From an uncultured Halomonas sp. (GTDB lineage: Bacteria > Pseudomonadota > Gammaproteobacteria > Pseudomonadales > Halomonadaceae), in NCBI RefSeq assembly GCF_947490095.1, contig NZ_CANLFS010000010.1, forward strand, positions 39,732 to 103,731: a stretch of DNA of 64,000 bases. The letters are read 5' to 3'. The notes under the pieces are model-generated. The model was not told where the DNA came from. It did no database searches and worked only from the letters and a program-made list of their open reading frames with translations. Position numbers and translations under genes: made by a program. Positions 45,205 through 59,343 of the stretch are shown piece by piece; the first letter of the stretch is position 1; each line of letters begins with the position of its first letter.

Positions 45205-46884
45205 ATGCAATCTTATTCAATCCCGAACTGGCTCAAGCACCCTCGCTGGTGGTCAATGCTTATCATCGGGCTCTGCCTCGGCTATGCCATCGTCACCGTG
45301 GCCGTCCTGCCGATCTGGAGCCTGGTCCCCATCACCGGGCTCTGGATGGGGCTTGGCTGGCTGGGGCGCTGGGGAAAAACCGCGCCCTCGAGCCCGCCGC
45401 GACGTGTCTGGCCCTGGTCGCTGGTACCCCTCTGCCTATGGGGGGTCTACGTCTACCTGGCCGAAAGCTTCGGCATCGTCGAGATCGGGGCGATCTTCTT
45501 CCATCTGCAGGCGGGCATTGCCGAGCATGGCGGCAACGAACGCCTGCTGGCGGCAGCACTCTATACCCTGGCAATGCTGGTCCTGCTGGCCGCTTTCACC
45601 TGGCTGGTGCGCCATGACCATCGCTGGCGTTTCGCGGATCGCCTGTTGGCACTGGTCCTGATCGCCAGCAATCCGCTCTTCTACAGCATGGGGCAACGCA
45701 GTGCGGCCATCGTCACCGATGACGGTGCCTGGCTGGATCGCCGCTACGTGCCCCCGTCGATCCGACAGGCGCCGGAAAACCCTCCCAACCTGCTGCTGCT
45801 CTACCTGGAAAGCATGGAGCACACCTATGCCGACCGCCAACGCTTCGGCGATGCCTATGCCTTCCTCGACGCCCTGGGCCGACGCGGCCACGTCTTCGAG
45901 GGGGTACGCCAGCTGGAGAATACCGGCTGGACCATGGCCGGCATGATCGCCAGCCAGTGCGGCGCCCCATTGATGCCGGCGGGGTTGCTCCACGATAGCC
46001 AGTTCGAGCCCCTGGGCCGCGTGGTCCCCGGCGTTGAATGCCTGGGCGATGTGCTGGATGCACAGGGCTATCGGCTCAGCTTCCTGGGGGGAGCCAGCAC
46101 CGAATTCGCCGGCAAGGGCATCTTCTACGAGGACCATGGGGTCGACAGGGTCCTGGGACGGGCCGCGCTCGAGCCGCGCCTGGAAGACCCCGAGTACGTC
46201 AATGACTGGGGACTCTATGATGACAGCGTCTACGACTTCACCGTCGACGAAATTCAGCGCCTGGAGGCGGAAGGCCCCGGCCCCTGGGGCGTGATCAACC
46301 TGAGCATCTCGGGCCATGCGCCCAAGGGCTATCCGGCCCGGGCCTGCCGAGAACGCCAGGGTGAGTTCGATGGCGAGGATATCCTCTATTCGGTGGAGTG
46401 TTCGGCCTGGCTGGCCTTCGACCTGATCGACCGGCTCGACAACGAGGGGCTGCTGGAGAATACCCTGGTCGTGATCGCCAGCGACCACCTGACGATGCGT
46501 GTGTCGGCCTGGGAGCAGCTGATAGCAGGCAAGCGTGACAATACCTTCATGCTATTGGGCGAGGGTGTCGAAGCCGGCGCACGCACCCGGCGTGAGGCCG
46601 CCACTATCGACCTCTTTCCGACCATCCTGGAGGCGATGGGCTTTACCATCGAACGCCATCGGGCCGGGCTGGGTGTTTCCCTGCTCGCCGGGAAGACGAC
46701 GCTGGTAGAGCGACACGGCCTGGCCGACCTGGCGGCCCGCATGCACGAGGAGACGGCACTTCAGCACCGGCTGTGGGAGGGCTTGATACCCGAGGGCAGA
46801 CAGCAGGAGAGTGGGCAGGCCGACCCCCAGCAGGTGCTGGAGGCGCCCGGGAATGCCGCGGACCAGGCCCCCAGCATGCACTAG
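45205..46884 (+). CDS. OpgB-like phosphoglycerol transferase (AlkP superfamily)
   Basis: This 559-residue protein has four hydrophobic segments in its first 165 residues and a periplasmic alkaline-phosphatase-fold domain. It matches E. coli OpgB (phosphoglycerol transferase I), which moves phosphoglycerol from phosphatidylglycerol to periplasmic glucans. Corresponding parts are LLLLYLESMEHTYAD (metal Glu), NTGWTMAGMIASQCGAPL with the nucleophile Thr, YVNDWGLYDDSVYDFT and VIASDHLTMRVSAWEQL (metal Asp-His). The position between LPS core genes suggests that core sugars could be decorated, but glucans are equally possible. It is GC-rich, unlike the pair upstream, and convergent with waaF. Confidence 0.85.
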   Translation: MQSYSIPNWLKHPRWWSMLIIGLCLGYAIVTVAVLPIWSLVPITGLWMGLGWLGRWGKTAPSSPPRRVWPWSLVPLCLWGVYVYLAESFGIVEIGAIFFHLQAGIAEHGGNERLLAAALYTLAMLVLLAAFTWLVRHDHRWRFADRLLALVLIASNPLFYSMGQRSAAIVTDDGAWLDRRYVPPSIRQAPENPPNLLLLYLESMEHTYADRQRFGDAYAFLDALGRRGHVFEGVRQLENTGWTMAGMIASQCGAPLMPAGLLHDSQFEPLGRVVPGVECLGDVLDAQGYRLSFLGGASTEFAGKGIFYEDHGVDRVLGRAALEPRLEDPEYVNDWGLYDDSVYDFTVDEIQRLEAEGPGPWGVINLSISGHAPKGYPARACRERQGEFDGEDILYSVECSAWLAFDLIDRLDNEGLLENTLVVIASDHLTMRVSAWEQLIAGKRDNTFMLLGEGVEAGARTRREAATIDLFPTILEAMGFTIERHRAGLGVSLLAGKTTLVERHGLADLAARMHEETALQHRLWEGLIPEGRQQESGQADPQQVLEAPGNAADQAPSMH

Positions 46885-46891
46885 CGGCGAA

Positions 46892-47947
46892 TCAGCCCTT
46901 CACGATGGTGGCCCGCCACGCACGAATGGCCCGATGCACTCGCTCGGGATTCATCTCCACCAGGCAGCGCGTGTGTCCCAGCGGACAGACGCGCTCGAAG
47001 CAGGGCGAACACTCCACGGCCAGATAATGGATCTCGGCATTATCGGTCAGTGGCGGTGTATAGGCCGGCGACGAGGAGCCATAGAGGGCCTGGATTCGCG
47101 TATCCACCGCCGCCGCCACATGCATCAGCCCCGAGTCGTTGGTCACTACCTGCTCGCAGTCGGCCAGCAGGTCGACGGCATCCGCCAGTCGCGTCTTGCC
47201 ACACAGGTTATGAGCCCCCGCCAGCCCCTGGGCAATCGTATCGCCCGCCTCGGCGTCCTTGGGCCCCCCCAGCACGCGCACCTCGAAGCCCTCCGCCACC
47301 AGGGCCTCGGCCAGGGCACGAAAGTGCGCCAGCGGCCACTGCTTGGCGGGGCCATACTCGGCGCCGGGCATCATGCCGATGGCCGTGGCCGTGGAAAGTC
47401 CCAGGCGCTCGCGCAGCGCGGCCTGATTATCGGCATCCACCATCAGTCGCGGCTGGGGAAGCGTGACACCGCCCAGGGCCGACGCCTCGGCGGACAGCCC
47501 GAGGGAAACGAAGCGCTTGACCGTCTGGTCGAGCACGCTCTTGTCGAGGCGGCGGCGTTCGGTAAGCAGCCCATAGCGCTGTTCACCGTGGAAACCGGTG
47601 CGGCGCGGAATTCTTGCCAGGAAGGGCACCAGCGCCGACTTCCAGGAGCGCGGCAGCACGATGGCACGATCGAACCGTCCACGCAGCCCACGGGCCGTTT
47701 CACGGCGCTGGGACCAGCCGAACTGGCCATGCGCCACGTCCAGGGCGATCGCCTCATCCACCTCGGGCATGCGCTCGAGAATCGGCAAGGACCAGCCCGG
47801 CGCCATCACCGCGAGAGTGCAGCCGGGATGGCGAGAGCGTAGCGTCATCAGCAGGCTCTGGGCCATCACCATGTCGCCGACCCAGGAGGGGCCGACCACC
47901 AGGATGCGCTCGCCGTTTTCTTCTCTCGAAGGGGCCGGCTCAGCCAT
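46892..47947 (-). CDS. waaF: ADP-heptose:LPS heptosyltransferase II
   Basis: WaaF adds the second heptose to the LPS inner core. The 351-residue GT9 protein closely follows E. coli Waa[75 protein letters not shown] and the donor loop [22 protein letters not shown] Cys-containing stretch near the C-terminus ([17 protein letters not shown]) is typical of many proteobacterial WaaF proteins. It overlaps hldD by eight bases, so heptose synthesis and transfer are translated together. Confidence 0.96.
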   Translation of the reverse strand: MAEPAPSREENGERILVVGPSWVGDMVMAQSLLMTLRSRHPGCTLAVMAPGWSLPILERMPEVDEAIALDVAHGQFGWSQRRETARGLRGRFDRAIVLPRSWKSALVPFLARIPRRTGFHGEQRYGLLTERRRLDKSVLDQTVKRFVSLGLSAEASALGGVTLPQPRLMVDADNQAALRERLGLSTATAIGMMPGAEYGPAKQWPLAHFRALAEALVAEGFEVRVLGGPKDAEAGDTIAQGLAGAHNLCGKTRLADAVDLLADCEQVVTNDSGLMHVAAAVDTRIQALYGSSSPAYTPPLTDNAEIHYLAVECSPCFERVCPLGHTRCLVEMNPERVHRAIRAWRATIVKG

Positions 47948-48896
47948 TCAGCCACTCCAGATACTCGCGAACCCCCTCGGCCACGGTGCGGAACTCGCGG
48001 TCGTAACCGGCCTCGCGAAGCCTCGAGATATCGGCCCGGGTATAGCTCTGATAGCGCCCCTTCAGCTCGTCGGGAAAGTCGATATACTCGATGACCCCAT
48101 GGCCATGGTAATCGGTCACCGCCTCGCCGATCGCCTTGAAGGGTTCGGCACGCCCGCTGCCCAGATTGAAGATGCCGGACGCCTCTGGATGGTCGAGGAA
48201 CCACAGGTTCACATCCACCACGTCCCCGATATACACGAAGTCACGGCTCTGCATGCCCGCCTCATAGCCGTCCCAGGCGCCGAATAGCTTGACGTTCTGA
48301 CCGGCACTGATCTGGGTATGGTGATGATAGGCCACGCTGGCCATCTTGCCCTTGTGCTGCTCCCGGGGGCCATAGACGTTGAAGTAGCGGAAGCCCACCA
48401 CCTGGCTGCGGAATGAGTTCCAGTGGACCCGCACGTACTGGTCGAACAGCAGCTTGGAGTAGCCGTAGACGTTGAGCGGTTTCTCGTGCTCCGGGGCCTC
48501 CTGAAACACCTCACTGCCGCCGTAGGTGGCCGCCGAGGAGGCGTAGAGGAAGGGAATGCCGCGTTGCTGACAGAAGTGCAGCAGCACCTTGGAATACTCG
48601 AAGTTGTTATCGAGCATGAAGTGGCCATCCCACTCGGTGGTATCGGAGCAGGCCCCCTCATGGAAAATCGCCTCGATCTCCGGAAGTTGTGCGGGCTCAC
48701 CCCGCAGCTCGGCCTCTACCCGGCGACGAAAGTCACGTTTGTCCAGATAGTCGCCGAGGCTGCAGTCGGCCAGGTTGACGAACTTGGTGCCGTCGCTAAG
48801 GTCGTCGACCACCATCACGTCCTGATGGCCGCGCTGGTTGAGTGCCTTGACTAGGTTTGAGCCGATGAAGCCGGCCCCGCCTGTTACTACGATCAT
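47940..48896 (-). CDS. hldD: ADP-L-glycero-D-manno-heptose 6-epimerase
   Basis: HldD (RfaD) converts ADP-D-glycero- to ADP-L-glycero-manno-heptose, the donor used by opsX and waaF. It is a short-chain dehydrogenase-type epimerase of 318 residues: [16 protein letters not shown] for [19 protein letters not shown], the catalytic [12 protein letters not shown], and [13 protein letters not shown]. Length is close to the usual 310. It is the first gene of a short hldD-waaF operon, divergent from glyQ. Confidence 0.97.
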   Translation of the reverse strand: MIVVTGGAGFIGSNLVKALNQRGHQDVMVVDDLSDGTKFVNLADCSLGDYLDKRDFRRRVEAELRGEPAQLPEIEAIFHEGACSDTTEWDGHFMLDNNFEYSKVLLHFCQQRGIPFLYASSAATYGGSEVFQEAPEHEKPLNVYGYSKLLFDQYVRVHWNSFRSQVVGFRYFNVYGPREQHKGKMASVAYHHHTQISAGQNVKLFGAWDGYEAGMQSRDFVYIGDVVDVNLWFLDHPEASGIFNLGSGRAEPFKAIGEAVTDYHGHGVIEYIDFPDELKGRYQSYTRADISRLREAGYDREFRTVAEGVREYLEWLNG

Positions 48897-48995
48897 GGAG
48901 AGAATCCTCTGTCTCGGGGCGTGCGCCTATAACCGATCTGCCGGTGATTGTATACTTGACGCCCTGTGAATTCATGGCCAATGGTGCTTTTCCCA

Positions 48996-49970
<975 letters not shown>

Positions 49971-49972
49971 AC

Positions 49973-52039
49973 ATGGCTGCCAACACCCTACTGGTCGAAC
50001 TGGGCGTCGAAGAGCTCCCTCCGAACGCCATCGATACCCTTTCCGATGCCCTGGCCGAGGGCCTGTCTCGCGGCCTGAACGACGCCGATGCAGCCCATGG
50101 CGAGGTGCGCGCCTATGCCTCGCCGCGCCGCCTGGCGGTCCAGATCGAGGGCCTGGCCGACAAGCAGCCCGACCGTGAAGTGGAGAAGCGTGGCCCGGCC
50201 CTGGCGGCGGCCTTCAAGGATGGCCAGCCCACCAAGGCCGCCGAGGGCTTCGCCCGCTCCTGCGGCGTCGGCGTGGATGAGCTGATTCACCTGGAAACCG
50301 ACAAGGGTACCTGGCTCGGGTACCGCGAACATCAGCAGGGCGAGAGCATTGCCGCCCTCCTGCCCGCCATCCTGAAGAAGGCCATCGCGGCCTTGCCGGT
50401 ACCCAAGAATATGCGTTGGGGCGCCTCACGGATGGAGTTTTCCCGTCCGGCACACTGGCTTGTCGTGCTCTATGGCAACACGGTCATCGAGGCCGAGGCG
50501 CTTGGCCTCGAGGCCGGGCGAACCACCCGTGGCCACCGTTTTCATGCGCCCGAGCCCATCGAGCTGGCTCATGCCGATGACTATCTCGCCACCCTGGAGC
50601 AGGCCTGGGTACTGGCCGACCGCGACAGGCGCCGCGAGCGCATTCGTGAGCAGGTACTCTCCGAGGCCGAGGTACAGGAAGCCACCGCGGTCATCGACGA
50701 AGACCTGCTGGTCGAAGTCAGCGGCCTGGTCGAGTGGCCCGTGGCCCTGACCGGCAGCTTCGACGAGCGCTTCCTCGAAGTGCCCGCCGAGTGCCTGATC
50801 TCCTCGATGAAGGCCAACCAGAAGTATTTCCACCTGCTCGACGACGAGGGTCGCCTCAAGCCACTGTTCATTACCGTTGCCAATATCGACAGCGTCGAGC
50901 CCCACCGCGTGATCGAAGGCAACGAGAAGGTCATTCGCCCTCGCCTGGCCGATGCCGCCTTCTTCTACGATACCGACCGCAATCGCACCCTGGCATCGCG
51001 CACCGATGAACTCTCCGGCGTGGTCTTCCAGAAGCAGCTCGGCACCCTGGCCGACAAGGCTCATCGCACCGCCGCCGTGGCGGCCTTCATCGCCGGCCAG
51101 ATCGGCGGCGAGGCCAGCCATGCTCGGCGCGCCGCCGAATTGGCCAAGTGCGATCTGGTAACCGAGATGGTACTCGAGTTCCCCGAACTTCAGGGCACCA
51201 TGGGCCGCTATTACGCCACCCAGGACGGTGAGCCTGCCGAGGTGGCCCAGGCCATGGAGGAGCAGTACCTGCCGCGCTTCGCCAGCGATGCGATTCCTCG
51301 GAGCCGTACCGGCCAGGCCCTGGCCCTGGCCGATCGCCTCGACACCCTGACCGGAATCTTCGGCATCGGGGCCCGCCCCACCGGCACCAAGGACCCCTTT
51401 GCCCTGCGGCGTGCCGCCATCGGTGTGCTCAACATCCTGGTCAAGGGCGAGCTGTCCCTGGACCTGCGCGAACTGCTCGACCTGGCCGCGGCCCAGCACC
51501 AGGAGCTGCCCTACGCCGAGCATCTCGTCGATGAGGTGCTGGCCTATATGCTCGACCGCTTCCGGGCCTGGGGCCAAGGCGAGGGCATCTCCACCGAGGC
51601 CTACCTCGCGGTGCGGGCACGGCCCGTGACGCGGCCGCTGGACTTTGCCCGTCGCCTGCGCGCGGTGCAGGCCTTCACCGGCCACGCGGAGGCGGCCACC
51701 CTTGCCGCCGCCAACAAGCGCGTCTCCAACATCCTCGCCAAGCAGGCCGATGAGGTCGGCAGCGCCGTGGAGGCCTCTCTCCTTCAGGAGGCTGCCGAGA
51801 AGTCGCTGCACGAGGCGGTATCCCGGCATCGCGACAGCGTGGCGCCGCTGCTGGCCGAGGCCCGTTACCAGGAGACACTCGACACCCTGGCCGGCCTGCG
51901 TGAGCCGGTAGACGCCTTCTTCGACCAGGTGATGGTGATGGCCGACGATGAGAGCGTGCGCAGCAACCGGCTCTCCTTGCTGGCGGATCTACGCGCCCTC
52001 TTCCTCGAGGTCGCGGATATCGCGCAACTGCAGCAGTAA
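49973..52039 (+). CDS. glyS: Glycyl-tRNA synthetase beta subunit
   Basis: GlyS supplies tRNA binding and anticodon recognition to GlyQ. The 688-residue protein has the family start (NTLLVELGVEELPPNAIDTL), PKNMRWGASRMEFSRPAHWL, AECLISSMKANQKYFHL, RTGQALALADRLDTLTGIFG and PTGTKDPFALRRAAIGVL. The ATG is two bases after the glyQ stop, with GGGAGACGCTTGAAC upstream, so the ribosome can reinitiate. A strong terminator hairpin follows. Confidence 0.97.
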   Translation: MAANTLLVELGVEELPPNAIDTLSDALAEGLSRGLNDADAAHGEVRAYASPRRLAVQIEGLADKQPDREVEKRGPALAAAFKDGQPTKAAEGFARSCGVGVDELIHLETDKGTWLGYREHQQGESIAALLPAILKKAIAALPVPKNMRWGASRMEFSRPAHWLVVLYGNTVIEAEALGLEAGRTTRGHRFHAPEPIELAHADDYLATLEQAWVLADRDRRRERIREQVLSEAEVQEATAVIDEDLLVEVSGLVEWPVALTGSFDERFLEVPAECLISSMKANQKYFHLLDDEGRLKPLFITVANIDSVEPHRVIEGNEKVIRPRLADAAFFYDTDRNRTLASRTDELSGVVFQKQLGTLADKAHRTAAVAAFIAGQIGGEASHARRAAELAKCDLVTEMVLEFPELQGTMGRYYATQDGEPAEVAQAMEEQYLPRFASDAIPRSRTGQALALADRLDTLTGIFGIGARPTGTKDPFALRRAAIGVLNILVKGELSLDLRELLDLAAAQHQELPYAEHLVDEVLAYMLDRFRAWGQGEGISTEAYLAVRARPVTRPLDFARRLRAVQAFTGHAEAATLAAANKRVSNILAKQADEVGSAVEASLLQEAAEKSLHEAVSRHRDSVAPLLAEARYQETLDTLAGLREPVDAFFDQVMVMADDESVRSNRLSLLADLRALFLEVADIAQLQQ

Positions 52040-52060
52040 CCGCAGAACACGCCTCCAACG

Positions 52061-52089
52061 AAGCCGGCAGCCACCGCTGCCGGCTTTTT
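52061..52089 (+). terminator. Rho-independent terminator of glyQS
   Basis: An 11-base stem (AAGCCGGCAGC and its complement) with a four-base CACC loop is followed by TTTTT. It lies 22 bases after the glyS stop. Confidence 0.92.
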
Positions 52090-52141
52090 CATGCCTCATC
52101 GAAAGCCGGCAGCCAGCCGTTCCACAGACAGGCCGCCACGA

Positions 52142-52157
52142 TGTTTCACGTGGAACA
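52142..52157. other. parS-like ParB-binding site 1 (one mismatch)
   Basis: The 16-base sequence TGTTTCACGTGGAACA differs at one base from the parS consensus TGTTTCACGTGAAACA bound by ParB/Spo0J. It is intergenic, between glyS and gmhB, about 7.4 kb from oriC. Confidence 0.75.
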
Positions 52158-52245
52158 TGACGGCATCAGACTCGACCCCCGCATGGCTATCGGCGCCTCT
52201 TGAGCTCATCCTTCGCGCTGCTTATGGCGGCTCCTTGGCAGGCGA

Positions 52246-52261
52246 TGTTCCACGTGAAACA
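52246..52261. other. parS-like ParB-binding site 2 (one mismatch)
   Basis: TGTTCCACGTGAAACA differs at one base from the parS consensus. It is the mirror variant of site 1, with the mismatch in the opposite half-site, 104 bases away. It lies just upstream of gmhB. Confidence 0.75.
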
Positions 52262-52301
52262 CTGCGACCCAGGCATAATCGGCAACAAGGAACCTTCAAC
52301 C

Positions 52302-52868
52302 ATGCACTCTCCTGACCGCCTGGTGATACTCGACCGGGATGGCGTGATCAACCGGGATTCGGATGAATACATCAAGTCTCTGGCCGAATGGATCCCCTAC
52401 CCCAGCGCCATTCAGGCCATCGCACGATTAAGCCAGGCCGGCTGGACCGTGGCCGTGGCGACCAACCAGTCGGGCATTGCCCGCGGCTACTATACCGAGG
52501 CTACCCTGGCGGAGATGCATGCGCGGCTATGCCACCTGGTTGCCGAGGCCGGCGGTAACATCGCCCATATCGCCTGGTGCCCACACGGCCCGGATGACCA
52601 CTGCCATTGCCGCAAACCCCTTCCCGGGCTACTGGCACAGATTCGCGACGCGCTGCACCTGGGCGAGTTATCCGGAAGCTGGATGATAGGAGATAGCCTG
52701 CGTGACCTGCAGGCGGGCGATGCCATGGGGTGCCGGCGGGTGCTGGTGCGCAGCGGCAAGGGCGAGCGAACGCTTGAAAAGCATGCCGAGCTTGAAGCAC
52801 CGGAAAGCGACACCCTGGTCTTCGATGACCTGGCCGGCTTCGTGGATTGGCTACTATCCCAGGCATAA
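52302..52868 (+). CDS. gmhB: D-glycero-beta-D-manno-heptose-1,7-bisphosphate 7-phosphatase
   Basis: GmhB removes the 7-phosphate of heptose bisphosphate, the step between the two activities of HldE in ADP-heptose synthesis. The 188-residue HAD protein has the nucleophile motif VILDRDGVINRDSDEYI, VATNQSGIARGYY, the zinc-binding loop CPHGPDDHCHCRKP, and MIGDSLRDLQAGDAMGC. AAGGA lies upstream of the ATG. An in-frame extension that begins upstream and reads through parS site 2 was rejected. It is separated from the rest of the LPS genes by glyQS. Confidence 0.95.
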   Translation: MHSPDRLVILDRDGVINRDSDEYIKSLAEWIPYPSAIQAIARLSQAGWTVAVATNQSGIARGYYTEATLAEMHARLCHLVAEAGGNIAHIAWCPHGPDDHCHCRKPLPGLLAQIRDALHLGELSGSWMIGDSLRDLQAGDAMGCRRVLVRSGKGERTLEKHAELEAPESDTLVFDDLAGFVDWLLSQA

Positions 52869-52870
52869 CT

Positions 52871-52966
52871 GCTGGATAGCGGGATAGCTGGATAGCTGGA
52901 TAGCTGGATAGCTGGATAGCTGGATAGCTGGATAGCTGGATAGCTGGATAGCTGGATAGCTGGAAG
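52871..52966. repeat. Minisatellite of 11 tandem 8-bp units
   Basis: The unit GCTGGATA is repeated 11 times without interruption. The second copy differs by one base (GCGGGATA), and a partial twelfth copy (GCTGGAAG) ends the array. It lies a few bases after the gmhB stop in the intergenic region towards gyrB. Such short perfect repeats change length by slipped-strand replication. Confidence 0.95.
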
Positions 52967-53022
52967 CTGCATGATGACCCCCGCTAGATCAGGGGGTCAC
53001 GGGCTTTCTTCAAGCTTCCAGC
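52959..53022. terminator. Nested inverted repeats between gmhB and gyrB
   Basis: An outer inverted repeat (GCTGGAAGCT and AGCTTCCAGC) encloses an inner one (TGACCCCC, nine-base loop, GGGGGTCA at 52975-52999). Gene ends converge here, so it probably acts as a bidirectional terminator. The left outer arm is the last, altered copy of the 8-bp repeat. Confidence 0.6.
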
Positions 53023-53067
53023 TTCCAGGAGCAAAGCGACGCTCTTCAAACTCTGGGCGAAGCCCAG

Positions 53068-56615
<3,548 letters not shown>

Positions 56616-56663
56616 GAAGCGCACGAGGCAAGGAGGCGGCCCCGAAAGGCCGCCCGGGGTGGG

Positions 56664-57767
56664 TCACAGACGCATCGGCATGACGACATAGAGGGCGTCT
56701 CCGCCCCCGGGCTGCTCCATCAGGGCACTGCTGTTGGAGTCTGCCAGCGTCATCTGAATGCGGTCTTCATCGATGGCATTGAGCACGTCGACCAGATAGC
56801 CGACGTTGAAGCCGATCTCGAGGGAGTCGCCGCTATACTCGATGGCCACATTTTCCTCGGCCTCTTCCTGCTCAGGGTTGTTGGCCATCACCTTGAGGTT
56901 GCCCGCTTCGAGATGGAGGCGCACGCCGCGATACTTCTCGTTGGAGAGAATGGCGGTACGCGACAACACCTGCCGCAGCTCGGCACGGTCGGCGATAAAT
57001 ACCTTGTCACCGCCTCGAGGCACCACGCGCTCGTAATCGGGGAACTTGCCGTCGACCAGCTTGGAGGTGAAGGTGAAATCACCCGTATGGGCCCGTATGT
57101 GGCTGGCCCCCAGGGTCAGGCTGACCGGGTCCTCGCCATCGTCGAGCAGGCGCACCAGCTCCAGGATGCCCTTGCGGGGCACGATCAGCTTCTGGGGGGA
57201 CTCGACATTCAGCTCGGCCGGGCGCGAGCTTACCGCGAGCCGGTGACCATCGGTGGCCACGGCGCGGATCAGGTTATCGCGCATCTCCAGGAGCATGCCA
57301 TTGAGGTAGTAGCGCACATCCTGCTGAGCCATGGCGAAGGAGGTGGCATCGATCAGGTGCTTCAGCATGCCCCGCGGCAGGCTCAACTCGACGCTTCCCT
57401 GGCTGTCCTCGATGCTCGGGAATTCCGCAACCGGCAGGGTCGAGAGGGTGAAGCGAGAGCGCCCGCTACGCAACACGGCACGGCCATCCTCGAGGGAGAG
57501 CTGGATCTCGGCCTGGTCGGGCAGCGACTTGCAGATATCCATCAGCTTACGGGCCGGTACCGTAACGCCCCCGGATTCTTCTACCCGAGACGCCACGGTG
57601 CGCCCGATGAGCTCCACTTCCAGGTCGGTACCGGTCAGCGCGACCTCCTCCTCCCCTACCTGAATCAATACATTGGATAGCACTGGCAGGGTCTGGCGGC
57701 GCTCCACCACCCCGGCCACCAGGGTAAGTGGTCGCAGCAGCGCTTCGCGGGAGATGGAAAATTTCAT
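56664..57767 (-). CDS. dnaN: DNA polymerase III beta subunit (sliding clamp)
   Basis: DnaN forms the dimeric ring that tethers DNA polymerase III to DNA. The 367-residue protein starts MKFSISREALLRPLTLVAGV and has the normal three-domain organisation: RRQTLPVLSNVLIQV in the first, GMLLEMRDNLIRAVATDGHRLAV in the second, and VNAIDEDRIQMTL-like VLNAIDEDRIQMTLADSNS plus the C-terminal VVMPMRL that binds partner peptides. GGAG precedes the ATG; a longer frame upstream is not conserved. It lies 106 bases after dnaA. Confidence 0.98.
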   Translation of the reverse strand: MKFSISREALLRPLTLVAGVVERRQTLPVLSNVLIQVGEEEVALTGTDLEVELIGRTVASRVEESGGVTVPARKLMDICKSLPDQAEIQLSLEDGRAVLRSGRSRFTLSTLPVAEFPSIEDSQGSVELSLPRGMLKHLIDATSFAMAQQDVRYYLNGMLLEMRDNLIRAVATDGHRLAVSSRPAELNVESPQKLIVPRKGILELVRLLDDGEDPVSLTLGASHIRAHTGDFTFTSKLVDGKFPDYERVVPRGGDKVFIADRAELRQVLSRTAILSNEKYRGVRLHLEAGNLKVMANNPEQEEAEENVAIEYSGDSLEIGFNVGYLVDVLNAIDEDRIQMTLADSNSSALMEQPGGGDALYVVMPMRL

Positions 57768-57873
57768 GTCGGCTCCACGTCTTGTCCTGAAGGGTTGCAG
57801 CCGGCAGGGGCCCGGCCGAATGGCATGGCGACCATTAAACCACAAGCCGGCGATGTCTCGGAGGGCGAGGCGA

Positions 57874-59343
57874 TCAGCTGGTCAGAAGTCGCAGGAGGTT
57901 CTTGTAGTCCTCACGGATATCGGAACTCTCTTCCTGGAGCTGCTTCACCTTGCGACAGGCATGCAATACCGTGGTGTGATCACGCCCCCCGAAGGCATCA
58001 CCGATCTCCGGCAGGCTGTGATTGGTCAGCTCCTTGGCCAGGGCCATGGCGACCTGCCGCGGGCGTGCGACCGAGCGAGAGCGGCGCTTGGAGAGCAGAT
58101 CGGCGAGCTTGATCTTGTAGTACTCCGCCACGGTACGCTGGATATTGTCGACCCCGACCTGCTTGTCCTGCAGGGCCAGCAGATCCTTGAGCGATTCTCG
58201 GATGAAATCCTGGTCAATCGACTTGCCCATGAAGTGAGAGTCGGCGATCACCTTCTTGAGGGCCCCTTCCAGCTCCCGTACGTTGGAGCGAATCTTCTGG
58301 GCGATGAAGAAGGCGGCATCATGGGGAAGCTCGACCTTGGCCTGGTCGGCCTTCTTCATCAGGATGGCAACCCGCGTCTCCAGCTCGGGCGGCTCGATCG
58401 CGACCGTCAGTCCCCAGCCGAAGCGGGACTTGAGGCGCTCCTCTACACCGCTGATCTCCTTGGGGTAGCGGTCGGAGGTCAGGATCATCTGCTGCCCGCC
58501 CTCCAGCAGGGCGTTGAAGGTATGAAAGAACTCCTCCTGGGAGCGCTCCTTGCCGGCAAAGAACTGGATGTCATCGATCAACAGGGCGTCGACGCTACGA
58601 TAGAACCGCTTGAAGTCATTGATGGCGTTGAGCTGCAGCGCCTTGACCATATCGGCCACGAAGCGCTCGGAGTGCAGGTAGACCACCCGCGCATTCTCTC
58701 GGCGACCCGCCAGCGCATTGCCCACGGCATGCATCAGGTGAGTCTTGCCCAGCCCCACTCCGCCATAGAGAAACAGCGGGTTATAGGCGCCACCGGGGTT
58801 CTCCGACACCTGCCGAGACGCGGCGCGGGCCAGCTGGTTCGACTTGCCCTCGACGAAGGTCTCGAAGGTGAAGTTAGGATTGAGGCCGCTGGTGTGCTTG
58901 AGGCTGCCCTCTACCTGGACCTGACGCTCTCCCCCCGGTCGCTGGGCCGGTGGCGTCTCCCCCCGGGATGACCCGACCTCGAATTGATCGGCCACGCCAC
59001 CCCGGGAGGGCGTATGTACCGCCGGGGCCGCGGGTTGTCGCGGCATTGCCGAGACCGGAGTGCCGAGCTCGCGTGGCTGAGGTCGAGGAGCGGCGCGTCG
59101 GCTCCCCACGCTCAGCACGACCTTGGGTGGCCGGGCCGGCGACAGCTCGCGCAGCAGTTCGGTGATTCGCTTGGCGAACTTGTCGCTGACCCAGTCGCGT
59201 ACGAAGCGATTGGGTGCCAACAGGCACAGCTCTCCCCCTTCGCCCTCCTCTGCCTGGAGCGGGCGAATCCAGGTGTTGAACTGCTGCGAGCTCAACTCAT
59301 CCTGAAGGGTATCTAGACACTGTTGCCAGAGAGCCAGCGACAC
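57874..59343 (-). CDS. dnaA: Chromosomal replication initiator DnaA
   Basis: DnaA binds DnaA boxes in the adjacent oriC and opens the duplex. The 489-residue protein has the N-terminal helicase-loading domain ([20 protein letters not shown]), a long Pro/Gly/Arg-rich linker (about residues 80-150), the AAA+ domain with Walker [18 protein letters not shown] and Walker [14 protein letters not shown], and the C-terminal DNA-binding domain with [14 protein letters not shown]. The start is GTG (SLALWQQ), preceded by GAGG. The linker is longer than in E. coli. Confidence 0.98.
   Translation of the reverse strand: MSLALWQQCLDTLQDELSSQQFNTWIRPLQAEEGEGGELCLLAPNRFVRDWVSDKFAKRITELLRELSPARPPKVVLSVGSRRAAPRPQPRELGTPVSAMPRQPAAPAVHTPSRGGVADQFEVGSSRGETPPAQRPGGERQVQVEGSLKHTSGLNPNFTFETFVEGKSNQLARAASRQVSENPGGAYNPLFLYGGVGLGKTHLMHAVGNALAGRRENARVVYLHSERFVADMVKALQLNAINDFKRFYRSVDALLIDDIQFFAGKERSQEEFFHTFNALLEGGQQMILTSDRYPKEISGVEERLKSRFGWGLTVAIEPPELETRVAILMKKADQAKVELPHDAAFFIAQKIRSNVRELEGALKKVIADSHFMGKSIDQDFIRESLKDLLALQDKQVGVDNIQRTVAEYYKIKLADLLSKRRSRSVARPRQVAMALAKELTNHSLPEIGDAFGGRDHTTVLHACRKVKQLQEESSDIREDYKNLLRLLTS

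Noticed and set aside
48897..48995. T-box leader of glyQS
   Set aside because: Only about 100 bases are available, no T-box sequence or terminator is present, and T-boxes are rare in gammaproteobacteria.
52871..52966. CRISPR array
   Set aside because: The repeats are eight bases long, adjacent and without spacers, and there are no cas genes; it is a minisatellite.
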